DNA from: Macrostomum hystrix
Lineage: Eukaryota; Platyhelminthes; Macrostomidae
NCBI GenBank assembly: GCA_950097015.1
Contig: CATNEN010000034.1
Span: forward strand, 2,209,501 to 2,273,500
Direction of reading: 5' to 3'
Length of the DNA: 64,000 nucleotides
Shown here: piece after piece, positions 1-11,300 of the stretch
How positions within the stretch are numbered: the first letter of the stretch is position 1
How the letters are laid out: every line of letters starts with the position of its first letter
The notes under the pieces: generated by a model
Seen by the model: the letters and a program-made list of their open reading frames with translations, nothing else
What the model was told of the DNA's origin: nothing
Database searches by the model: none
Made by a program: the position numbers and the translations under genes

Positions 1-1729
1 AAACCGGACGGCGACTTGCGGATCTGCGCCGACTACAAAGTGAGTGTGAACCCGCAAATTTGCGCAGACTCGTACCCGCTCCCGAACATCGAGACAGCCT
101 TTACAGAGCTGTCAGGGATGTCCCACTTCGCCACGGTTGACCTTACGAACGCCTACAACCAGATCGAGCTAGACGAGTCGGCCAGGGAAATCCTCACTAT
201 CAACACCCCGATCGGTTTGCTGCGCTGGACGAGGATGCCTTACGGCGTGAAAACTGCGAGCGCGCAGTTCCAAGCTGCCATGGAAGCCACGATCGGCGGT
301 CTGGTGACGAACCAAGTGATCTATCAGGACGATGTATGCATCGGCGCCCGGACAGCAGCTGAACTGGACGCAAAAGTCGAACAACTGCTAGCCAAGCTGA
401 GCAAGTCAGGGATGGAGATCAACGAGAAAAAGTGCGTCTTCAGGAGCACCGAAATATCCTTTCTGGGATACCGAATCTCTGCCGAAGGCATCCGGCCGGA
501 CACCAAACTGGTGGAGAAAGTGCTGCAAACCAAAGCGCCAACGTGTCGGAAGGAACTGGAGTCATTCCTAGGGCTGACGAACTACTACGCCCGCTACATC
601 CAGGCCTACTCCGAGCGAGTCGAGCCGCTGACTGCCTTAAGGAGTCGCCAGACACCGTTCAAATGGGGCCCGAACCAGCAGAAGAAGTTCGACGAACTTA
701 AACGGGCGCTGGCGGCCTATCCGGTGATTCGGATCTTCGACCCGACGAAGCGCACGACTCTGACTACGGACGCTAGTGAGAAGGCGGTTTCAGCCATCCT
801 CACGCAAGACGGCCATCCAGTGCTCTACCTCTCCCGGCGGCTGACGGCAGCCGAGCAAAACTATTCCAACATCGAGAGGGAGGCTCTGGCAATCGTGTGG
901 GCGACACAGCGAACGAGTGCACATGGACCACGCGCACGTGCCTGGTGTCGGCTATCTGTTGATCGTCGTGGACGCGTTTTCTGGCTGGCCGGAGGCGGTT
1001 CGAGTACCAGACCGGAGCGCCCAGACAACTTTGCGCACTCTGCGGGCCATCTTCTCCAGGCTGGGTGTCCCGTGCACGCTGGTCTCGGACAACGCGGCCG
1101 AATTCTGTGACGGCGAGCTGCGCGACTGGCTGCGGAGAATCGGCTGCTCGCAGATACACTCGCCACCGTACCACCCGGAGTCCAACGGCCTAGCAGAGCG
1201 GATGGTCCAGACTGTCAAACGGGGTCTGGTGGCATTTCCGGTGCATCGCGGATCTTTTGATGCGTATCTGGCCAAGTTGCTGTTGAACTACAGGGCGACT
1301 CCGAGGAGCGACGGCCGAGGCAGTCCGTCAGCGCTGATGGGCAGACAACTGAGGAGCCCACTGACCCTGACGTTCAGTGTCGATGCGCCTGTCATCTACC
1401 AGGCTCGTGCCGGCAGCCCTACGGAGTCTGCGCGTTTCGTGGTACAGGCTGGGCACAACACCGCCGTGGTCACCCGAGAGGATGGTCGGCCGGTGCTCGC
1501 TCATCGGGATCAGATCCGCCCACTACCTGACGGCAATGAGCAACCAGCTGGTCACTTGCCTGGGAGGGACGACGGAGAAAAAGATTCCGCCTCTGAGGTG
1601 GCTTCACTCCCGGGTTCTGAGGTGCAGGACGGTCCAGCTGGCAGCTTTCAGACAAATGCAACTCCGGTGCCCAGACGAAGTGAGCGCAGCAACAAGGGTG
1701 TTCCACCCGATCGTCTGGTCCTCCGTTGA
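1..1729 (+). pseudogene. Ty3/gypsy retrotransposon pol remnant (RT, partial RNase H, integrase)
   Basis: The first frame (from base 1 to about 905) carries a reverse transcriptase with the catalytic YQDD box at 322-333. It is followed by the start of RNase H, with a TTDAS motif near 762-776 and an EREALAIVWA motif just before 905. The frame then changes. From about 911 another frame carries the integrase core: an H-x-D start, SDN near 1087, and HPESNGLAER near 1174-1200, which supply the D,D,E triad. It ends at a stop near 1729 after an HRDQIRPL-type tail. The rest of RNase H and the integrase zinc-binding N-terminus are missing, so an internal deletion fused the two parts out of frame. No gag, protease or 5' LTR lies in the window. 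The copy is dead and is much more GC-rich than the sequence downstream of it. The Ty3/gypsy assignment is firm; the clade is not determined. Confidence 0.93.
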
Positions 1730-1730
1730 C

Positions 1731-1969
1731 GGGGAGATGTGGCGCCGTCGGTCTATCGCGGCCAGGCGCATGGATAGCCTGAGCGTGGGCGGGCGCGGGG
1801 CCGCCAATGTCCTTTAACTCTTCGCTAACTTATTAATGTACATGCCTAGGGCGTGGCACGTTGCCACCGCTCAATAATATCGCACGTTGTACTTGTGTTT
1901 CGCGTTCTATATAAGTGATGTGACTGATGCACAAATATAATTATCTTGTTCGCTCTAAACTAACAAACA
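1731..1969 (+). repeat. polypurine tract and probable 3' LTR of the Ty3/gypsy element
   Basis: A short purine run (1731-1737) follows the pol stop. A segment starting TGT at 1738 and ending in CA at 1969 (about 232 bp) has the terminal dinucleotides of an LTR. It contains a TATATAAG promoter-like box near 1910-1918. The partner 5' LTR lies outside the window, so the boundaries rest on the TG...CA ends and position only. Confidence 0.55.
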
Positions 1970-2000
1970 TATGAGTCTCTCTAAACGACACGACAGTGCT

Positions 2001-2147
2001 ATCATCATCTTTATCGACTTTTAAAAAGCTTTTGATTCTGTGTCCTGCCTTGCTCTCAGATGGATCCTTGCCTACTACGGAGTTCCTCAAATTCTTTTTG
2101 CGGCTCTTAAATGGATCTCTACAAAAACACCCGTGCATTTTCCCTGA
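2001..2147 (+). pseudogene. LINE (non-LTR) reverse-transcriptase fragment
   Basis: In the frame starting at 2001 the translation reads FIDF, a stop, then KAFDSV, and further on RWILAYYGVPQ. This is the conserved block of non-LTR retrotransposon reverse transcriptases (consensus around FIDFKKAFDSV and YGIP). A TAA replaces the expected lysine codon and the frame closes again near 2145. It is a short dead fragment about 30 bp downstream of the LTR. Confidence 0.75.
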
Positions 2148-2181
2148 CGAAAGAGAACCAAACAAATGTCTTCAAAACCAT

Positions 2182-2224
2182 TTACTACTACTATTACTAC
2201 TACTAATACTACTACTACTACTAA
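2182..2224. repeat. (ACT)n microsatellite
   Basis: A run of ACT/ATT triplets, about 14 copies with slight interruptions. The open frames over it on both strands are low complexity. Confidence 0.85.
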
Positions 2225-2326
2225 ACAGCTCGACAAGAGGTTATATATTTCTATTTTAGTAGAAACAAAAGTTTTCATGCTTTTTTCCTGCTCTGACATA
2301 AGAGGCTTTAACAAAGAGACTTTCAA

Positions 2327-3116
2327 TCCTCGGCTGCTTTTTTCAATCAGCATGATACAATCCTCCGCTGCTTTTTTCAATCAGCATGATACAATCCTCC
2401 GCTGCTTTTTTCAATCAGCATGATACAATCCTCCGCTGCTTTTTTCAATCAGCATGATACAATCCTCCGCTGCTTTTTTCAATCAGCATGATACAATCCT
2501 CCGCTGCTTTTTTCAATCAGCATGATACAATCCTCCGCTGCTTTTTTCAATCAGCATGATACAATCCTCCGCTGCTTTTTTCAATCAGCATGATACAATC
2601 CTCCGCTGCTTTTTTCAATCAGCATGATACAATCCTCCGCTGCTTTTTTCAATCAGCATGATACAATCCTCCGCTGCTTTTTCAATCAGCACGATACAAT
2701 CCTCCGCTGCTTTTTTCAATCAGCACGATACAATCCTCCGCTGCTTTTTTCAATCAGCATGATACAATCCTCCGCTGCTTTTTTCAATCAGCATGATACA
2801 ATCCTCCGCTGCTTTTTCAATCAGCATGATACAATCCTCCGCTGCTTTTTTCAATCAGCATGATACAATCCTCCGCTGCTTTTTCAATCAGCATGATACA
2901 ATCCTCCGCTGCTTTTTTCAATCAGCATGATACAATCCTCCGCTGCTTTTTTCAATCAGCATGATACAATCCTCCGCTGCTTTTTCAATCAGCATGATAC
3001 AATCCTCCGCTGCTTTTTCAATCAGCATGATACAATCCTCCGCTGCTTTTTTCAATCAGCATGATACAATCCTCCGCTGCTTTTTTCAATCAGCATGATA
3101 CAATCCTCCGCTGCTT
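2327..3116. repeat. 34-bp minisatellite, about 23 copies
   Basis: Tandem repeats of a 34-bp unit that runs from CAATCAGCATGATACAATCC into a CCGCTGC core and a T run. Copies differ mainly in the length of the T run (5 or 6 T, giving 33 or 34 bp) and in one T/C site (GCATGAT or GCACGAT). Copies are otherwise nearly identical, which suggests recent expansion. The first copy has a CGGCTGC variant. Confidence 0.95.
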
Positions 3117-5246
3117 TTGTTAATTGCTCAGAGAATTAGCCCAATGCCTGTAGTAGGAGCTGGGTGCAACAAACAGATAAAAATAGGCAACTGCAGGTAC
3201 AGTTGCATGCGCCTGCTGGTGGGCGGCATTTTTGGTCAGCCAGAAAACGACAATTCCTGTCTTTCCATTTTGTCTGACAAGTTAGTTGTACTTTTACTTT
3301 ATTGCTAAAAACTGTATATCGGAGACAGCAGTTTTTCTAATTCTGTAGCGTTTTTGCTGCGTGCATGCCAACACAACATGGATTTAGATTTTTTTAGCCT
3401 TGCTACGCGTAAAGAGAATAATTTACGAGCAGTTCATTTCATTCTGAGCAGTCCACTAGAAAACCTGCTGGTTAAAGCTACTGCATGAAGATATGGGCTT
3501 CCATACATACATGATGACGAATAATATCAAACTTATGGACACTTTTGTTTAGGGAAGCTTCCATAGTCTCTATTTACATTTTATTTATTTATTTACAAAC
3601 AAACTTCATGCAGAATAGCCGGGGAATCAGGATTGCCTGGGCAACTATGATACGCAAGATCAACTTTATGACATAATAAACTTAATTAAAAAAACTCCGA
3701 ACTTTGCTTGTCTGACAGCAGAAGATAAATCATTTACTCGTAATTTAAATTGAAAATTTCCAACTCGGGGTAGCTGTAAGGAATTATGTGTCCTGATCAA
3801 GGACACAAATCCTTTAACTTGTGCTATGATTCGAACTCATGACCTCTCTGTTAGAAGTCTAAGCAGAAGGCTGCTACCTCTTCTATCATTCTGTACGATA
3901 ATTGTGTACTTGCCTTTGACTCCGACGTGCTCGAAGTCACCAAATACGGAGTCGCCAAAATAACTCTAAAAAAAAAACTTTTTTTGACGCATCTGAAGCA
4001 TTAATTAGGAAGACATTTATGGTGCTGCTTTCTACTGGCTATACACAGCATTCTCACATGGCCTCCCGTCGTCGCAATGTCGCCCAATGCATTAGAGAAA
4101 CATGCAATTTAATCAAGGCCCTCAAGGACGTCCATTGCTGATTCTGAAGGCATGACAACGCAACATTCTCGCAGCACCGCTATTGTCTCAGTTGATTGCC
4201 TTGAAAAACGGTCCCGTAAACCGGTTTGGGCTATTGTCACTTAATGAGGCTGAGGATCTTGTGTTGAATCTGGGCTAGACAAAACTTGTGCAGTGCAAAT
4301 GCAATCAGTTTATCTCTTTGTGGTTGCTATTTTGGAATCCTGACTCACAGGTGCAACTTCTGAGTTCTAGTTGGCTATTGATTGTGAGTCATCTGAGATA
4401 ATTTGTAGCTAGTAGCTGGTCCCATATATCCCACAGGGTACCTTGGGTCGACTGGATCGAGCAGCAACTGATTTCAGTCGGTTTGGTTTGAGGATGGACC
4501 TGAGGCTCCATTCTAGAGCCTTAATTTGACATCCACTTTAGACTTTTTCGACCATTTTTAGTTTTGAACAGGTGGTAATTCAGGCTATGCCGCTTGTATT
4601 CGCCAGGTTGAATCAAGGTCGCACTCGGGTTTAGATCCTAAAGAATCTAAAAATTCTTGTCTTAATAAACTGTCTACTTTCCCTTCAAGTTGAAGAGCTT
4701 CTCGTGGAGCGGTTCTGTTAGATACTCCCACTGAGAAGAGTCCTGATGAGGCTCTCTGCAGAACGGAGCAAGGTTGAAATTTTGTAGACGCATTGCCAGT
4801 GTTTCTTGTTTCACAACTTTAATTATTCAATTGCTGCAAAACTCCTGCAGAAATGCTTCATCAAATTGCGCCTCCCCTGTGGTGCCAGCGGGAAGTTTGA
4901 ATAGCCTGGCAGGTAGTTTCTCTGCTATTGGTCGCTCCATCAAACCATCTTCTTTAAATGGGGTTGGCGACAAGCAAGCCGTAGGAGAGTTGCCAATGGC
5001 AATACAAAACACCCTATGTTTTGCTAGTCTATTACTCTACTATACAGAAGAGTATTTTACAGTTCCTTCAAGAACTAGCCAGCCGAGAAGGCGAGATCTT
5101 GCTCATTATTCGAACCTGAAGAAGCCAAAGTCAGGTAGCAGTGTTTGGCTGCAGGTATTTGTTCAAGGCGACGAGCGGTCTATCAGCACTGCGAAGCTGA
5201 AACTAATTAAGCTTAATATACGACCTATTTTTTTAAATCAAAGAAT
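3117..5246. other. intergenic stretch without a recognisable gene
   Basis: No convincing coding region is seen. A 164-codon frame at 4774-5268 lacks an ATG start, a codon signature or a recognisable domain. A 61-codon minus frame at 4827-5012 has protein-like composition and could be a decayed transposon fragment, but no motif supports that. A SINE relic lies at 3765-3880. The promoter and 5' leader of the large gene that follows should lie in the right end, but no TATA box was identified. Confidence 0.5.
3765..3880 (-). mobile_element. tRNA-derived SINE relic (family 2, truncated)
   Basis: Read on the minus strand, the segment starts GAGGTAGCAGCC, has a box-B-like GAGTTCGAATC, and continues with GTGTCCTTGATCAGGACACA. 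The same order (box A region, GGTTCGATTCC, GTGTCCTTTAGCAAGACAC) occurs in the fuller copies at 42178 and 47385. This copy is diverged and lacks the 3' half. Confidence 0.6.
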
Positions 5247-5331
5247 ATGCTGGACTTTCAGTTCATGAAAAATGCACAACCAATTAGTTGGTTTTGGCTC
5301 TGTCTTTTTGCACTGCTGTCGACTGGAAATG
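5247..5331 (+). other. exon 1: signal peptide
   Basis: ATG at 5247 and an in-frame ATG at 5265 lead into a hydrophobic stretch, SWFWLCLFALLSTG, then a phase-1 donor at 5332 (GTAAAC). The stretch has the shape of a cleavable signal peptide. The second ATG gives a more typical n-region (MKN). A pyrimidine-rich CTTTCAG ends at 5261, just before it, so 5265 may be the real start after a cis- or trans-splice acceptor. The phase matches the acceptor at 6361. The intron 5332-6360 shows no other module. Confidence 0.65.
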
Positions 5332-8300
5332 GTAAACGATTAATTTTATAGCTTCAACTTTCTATTGCTTCCTACTATCTATTGCTGCACGGAGCATCTC
5401 GGCTGCTTAAGCAAAGTTTTTAATTTCTAACCCAGAATTACCCAAGGGCTTGAATGCATTTCAATTACAGTTCAATTTCGTAATACTCCAAAGGGATCAT
5501 TTTCGAAACCAAAGGCAAATTAGCAAAAGAAAGACAAATCTATAAGCTATGCACTAAAGCGGTACCGTCTCAGAGGATCTACGAGCGTAGTTTAAGGGAG
5601 TGGTCGCGTTTCTCATTTAAATTATATAGCCCTCTTTAAGTGTCACAAAGTCAGTGCCTAATTTTTCTTACACATGCATATTAACACCAACATGAGCAGT
5701 TAGCAAAAGATTAACTGTGAGAGCAAGCTGTTGACCCTGTAAAGCGACTAGGTCAGGGTTCTCGGTTGAAGGTACAGTCGTTACAGCATAGTCAAGACAC
5801 GGGTGGTCGACATGCAGTTCCATCAAACAAGGGTCCACTCCGAAGTGGGTGGGCCGTCTGCAAGTTTGACGGCTCTTTTTCTGCAAAAGCTAATTATATT
5901 TGTTCCCTTCCCTTACCCCTTCACCTTGTGGAGACTAGACAGCTAGAATAAAAAACAAATGCAAAATGGAAAAACTACACTGCCAGTTCTCTTTTAGTTT
6001 GTTATTAGTCATCAGGTAGTGAGTTATTTCTTCACCAATTAGTGCCAATCTGCAAGATCGAGTTGCGGAGGCAGGAAAAAACGGAACGATATTCTAAAGC
6101 CCTTCAGTCCCTCGATCTATTTGTTGGACGAACTAACGTGCATCGAGCAAGGTCCACCATCACGAAAGTCAGGGTGGATGTAACGGGTTACAGAGTACTG
6201 TGTTAGTGTATGCTTACGATCGAATTACGAATGAATGACCTCCTCGATGGCTAGAAGTCGATTGTGCATCATTACCCAGAGCTACCCAACCATTTATCAT
6301 TAACATTATAAATAGGCACAACAATCGACACTGAAAATTCCTCGCAATAATTATTTTCAGCCAGCAACGTTTGTCCGCCGCTGAGCTTTGACCCAGCAAA
6401 AGAGATCTTTCATCTGGTGCCTCACGATGGATCGCCTGCGTATTTGCTGACAAACAGCTCGTTCAGCAACTACCAGCCGGGCGACAGTGTGCAGATGCAG
6501 TGCGCTGACGGCTACGTTGATTCGCGAACAATGCAACGTATGTTGTCACAAACTTCCATAGTCTGCCGGCTTCCGAGCCCAGGTGGAGTCACCACAACAA
6601 CTGCAGCAGTTCCAGCACCGGTATGGAGCAACTCGTCGCTTTCCTGCATGGGTGAGTGCAAACTTGAACTTAATATGTTTCATAGAGTTTTACGAACTAA
6701 TACTGCAGGAAAATCCTATTTCATTTAACGGCTTCGTAATCGCAATTATTTTCTTTCTAGAAGCAAAAAGAACACCAAATTGTATAGAATAAAAGCTATT
6801 TTCTTCGAGCTGTCTGGATTAAGTTCGCCAAACCAACTCGAATTCCACAGTTCACATATGTCCAGCAATCTCAGCGACAGACTCCTCGTTGAACAAGTCA
6901 GTTCTAGCAGCCGGTCTTGACCCGGCGAATCCCACATCCTATAGTACCAGCGTCGTGGTGCGGTGCATCCCATACGGTTACATACTACCTGGAAATCAGC
7001 GCGAGGCGGATACAGCAACCCTCAGGTGCGGCTACACAGGCTGGGATCTGACCTACTCCATTGAGTCCGTAGGTCGCAGTTTTCAGGTCTTCCCGGTCAT
7101 TGTTGCCGTGTCCGGCGCCCCAGCACCTACGTTCGGCGCATGCAACCGTGAGTCAAACCGTTTTTTAAAGGTCGCTATCACTGATTCTCTCTAGTGCAAG
7201 CAATCAACACTAAGCAATAGGAATAATTTTTCAGCGCTGGTGTGCACAAGCTTTTCAATCAATACGGCACAGCACAGGAAGCTGTCTACAAATGGCATTA
7301 CATCTAACGAATTCTCATTGAATTCGGAGCACAACATCACGTGCAAAAACGGTGTCGGCTATTTATTTGCTAACTCAAGCGAAGCCAACTGGCTGAACTT
7401 GCAGTGCAACTTTCTAGGCTGGAAAGCAACATTCTACATCGAAGGCGACGGTCGAGCAACCTCGTGGCAGACAAGCGTTCAGTTGAATCGCACGGCCACA
7501 TTGACGATTCCATCATGCTTTGGTAATTTCTTTTTTATGCGAAGCAAGCAAAGCAAGTGAATTGCTCCTGAAAGTGAAAAGTGAAAAGTAGCTAATAAAG
7601 CATTAGAAGCATCATTTTTCAGCATTTCAGTGTTCGATCCCAGTGGTTCTTGCAAATCCATCGCGAACTGTGAACAAGCCAGGCATTTCTACTAGTGACA
7701 TTACCTCTTTCGGAGCGAACATAACTTACAAGTGTCCAACAGAGTATGGACACAAATTTGCGAATAATTCTAACGAAGCTGACACTGTAAGCTTGGAGTG
7801 CACATTCTCTGGCTGGAAGACTGTCTACTCGATTCAATCAGAAGGCCGAATTCCAAATACGTTTTCTATGAATCTTCTGCCTCGACCTACTCAACCGGTA
7901 ATTGGAGCTTGCGACGGTAAGTGAAATTCCGTCACACATTGGGACGATAAAAGTTCCTGGAGAAGTTTTACTCGGTTGGTTCGTGGTGAAGCAATATAAT
8001 CCAAACAGAGTTTACAAAGCTTAAAACTTGAGTATAAGTTCAACTACTCAAACAAGTTAAAGAATGAATGAAGAAAAGAAAACCTTTGGGAGAAAAAGCA
8101 ATCGGCAATTCTTCCCTGTCATCTGATTACATTTCCTATGAATTGACCCAGTCATGCCTTGACTTATGCCATAGAAACCAAGGATTTTGTTCAAAATAGC
8201 AGTCAGCATGTATGAATTCCGGAACATGAACCTACCGTAAAAATGTTTTCCAGAACACTTATTGTATTTCCTGGGCAAAACAGGTGACACAAAGCTAAAG

Positions 8301-11300
8301 AGGGATGAATTATGCGCATTCAGTGAAAATTTTAATTTGAGCCGAGCGAAAATTGTGCTTAGATTAGAACGAAAAAACGGCCTTCAATCAAAATCTACAC
8401 GAATCGGTCATTTTTTCGTCCTAAGTGTTTAGTAGCCCCCCGGCGTGTGCGACATAATCTATTCGGCACATAATATTACATATTGTCGGATTTATAATCC
8501 TCCGTTTCTTAGTCTTGCGTTCCTTATTTACTTTCAGTCAATATGTCCTTTTAATCTAACACTTCAGCGGTTCTCTGCCACACTCCCATAAATTGGGACC
8601 CAGCAACACAGACTCAGAATGTAACTTTCCCTGGCGTTGATGCATTGAATAACCAGTCCGTTGACACTGTGCTGACTGTCTTGTGCAAGAACCAGTCCGA
8701 GGAATTCTACAAATACCGAAGCGAAAATCCAGCAAACAAAGCCGTCATTACTTGCTTGCCGTCTGGCAGATGGCTTGTGGAGCTTTATGCTATGGGTACT
8801 GGCTTCAGTCCCAAATTAAATGGACCATGGTGGTACATATCGTCAAATGTTCAACTGAATCCATGCCGTGGTAAGTTGATCAGAGCTTTAAATCGCGTCT
8901 TCAACCTTTGTCTTTTGACGCCTTTCTTCTACTTCAGTTGCTTTTTGAACTCGCAATTGTCGTATTCGTACTTTTTGGTTTCATTTGGCACACAGACAAA
9001 TAAGCAAATAGTTTCTATCTATAAACTAAATAAACTAAACGGTGGTGTAGTAAGAGGTCAGTTGTATGTTTTTTTTCTAGCCAAATACCTGTTTATATTG
9101 AAAGGATCAAAGCTCCTCGTTTCTAATCCTCTTATGATAGATCGAATATGTTGGGGAGACTTCTCATATCCGGGCACGCAATCAGCCTTGATCTCAACGG
9201 GGCCAAGCATTCATCGATATGAAGTGGTGAACGGCTGGTCAGTTCAGTTCAGGTGCCTCAGCGGATATCGAGGCGTCAATTTCCAGCTGGTTGTTAGCAA
9301 CGCCTGCAGTGTTGGTCTCGACTGGCAACAGTAAGGGCTGCAGGCAGTGTTTCTTGTTTGTATGCAATTTCGCTTTGGCGGAAATTGGTAGACTAAAGAA
9401 AAAAAGCTTTGTAATTTCAGAAAACTGGTGAAAGTCTGGAACAAAAACGCTGAATTCGACAATGGAAAAAACATTTGCAAATGTGAGGCCCTATAAAAGT
9501 ATTTAACAAATTTTCACGAAATCTCATTAAAATGCTTCCAAAAAACTTCAGATCAAAACTACTACCGCGGATGCTTCAAAATGAGCGAGATAGACAGTCA
9601 ACTAAATGGCGGCTTTAAGGAATTGATACCCACCAGCGCAAACACAGTTGATGCTTGCAGAGGCGAGTGCTACACGCGCAATTACACCCTGGCTGTTAAG
9701 AACTCCACCAGCTGTATGTGCTTGCAACCGAACACTACTGGTGCAATCGCTGACTTGAGTGACAATGCCACCCAGATTCTGCCATTCGTGCTTTCTACTG
9801 CGACTCGCGAGAAAAAAAACTACAACTGCATGGCTCAGTGCTCAGATGGCGAGTATTGTGGCGGTCTGAATGCAACCAGTGGTGACGCATTTTATTCGGT
9901 GTTCGATTCCTTTGGTAAGTGTATCGTTTGTGTGCTTTGTGCTTTGCAATTTAGACTGTCTAATAATTAATTACGCATGATTACGAGCTCGTAGAGTGTC
10001 CAGTGATTAAAAAACCTATTGTTTAAAAACCTAATGGGCCTGCTCATATATAGATGGGATGCAGCTGGGATGTTATTTAAAACAGGCAAATTATTCATTA
10101 AAAACTCATTTTTAGACGGTTGCTATCAGGTGAACGAAATTGATGCCCGCAAAATAGTCGACAATGTTACGATGGAGCTAATTGGTTCTTCGGCTTGCAA
10201 AGCGCATTGCAAACTGTTCCCACTTGCCGTGTATGCTGTCCTGCGGCTAAGCACATGCACCTGCCTTAGTGATGTGCTGGACAATGCTGTGGTGGCCCTC
10301 CCAGGTGGAACTACTTGCAATGTGTCATGCCCAACGACAGACGAGACCTGTGGAGGCACTGTCAATTATTATAACATCTACGCACTGTCTACCTACACGG
10401 ACAAGCCGCAGTCTTGCTATGAGTACAATGCTAAAAGGAAGATTTTCCAGTCTGGAAAGTACTTAGTCTACGGTAACATCAATACTACGACGGCTCCTGA
10501 CTTACCGAATGCGCTGTATTGCTATATGGTTGGTAAGTTTTGAGAACTGATCGACATAATTTGGTCACAGACTGCACTGTAGGTAGCCCCTCCTACTTGC
10601 CATCACTATAGATATGTAGCTCATGTGTGTTCGAAAATACTTTGCATGAGCTGTTCGAAACAAAAATACTCAGTTAAAAATTATTAAGGAAAGATAGCTC
10701 GTAGGACGAAAAACTTAGTTCTCATGAAACGAGTTGTTGATTTATTTAAGATATTGAACAACTGATTCATAAATTATATGCGCTCTTTTCATCTAAATGT
10801 GCTCGCTCCGTTAATATAAACTTTCCTAGAATAGCTCGTTACTTTCTTCGAGTCTTACTCGTATATAGACTTTTTAACTTAAAAAAGGTTAAAGTGTGTC
10901 GCCGCCATGTATCATAAAAATAACCAGATTGCTTAAATTAAGCTTTTTAGTGACCTACACAAAAGTGAGCAAATGTTTTAACCAACAGACGGCACAGCAT
11001 GCGAGTCTGGCTGGGTCGGTTTTCAGGGCTCATGCTATTCGTTGAACTTCCGTCCCGAAGAGCTGTGGAGTTTTGAAAGTTCTGTGGAGAACTGCGCGGC
11101 TAAGAACTCCGTGCTGTGGGCCCCGGATACATTGGACTATTTCTTCCTGTATTCAAACTTCTTAAAAAGTGAGTGCGGCAGTAACTTACTTCGAGTATTA
11201 GTACGAGCTATATTAAGTATTAAGTAAAGTTGAATACATTGGGGTGAAAAAAACAAATAACTGCTTGAAGACTGTTGTATACTATAACCACAGTGTCGTG

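Noticed and set aside
2087-2423. Overlapping short frames on both strands over the ACT repeat
   Set aside because: They are created by the triplet repeat and the 34-bp array and carry no conserved sequence.
4000-4770. A DIRS-like or other retroelement remnant
   Set aside because: Scattered protein-like stretches on the minus strand are broken by many stops and show no catalytic motif, so no call can be supported.
4774-5268. A 164-codon plus-strand gene
   Set aside because: No ATG at its start, no domain, and it overlaps the signal-peptide exon of the giant gene in another frame.
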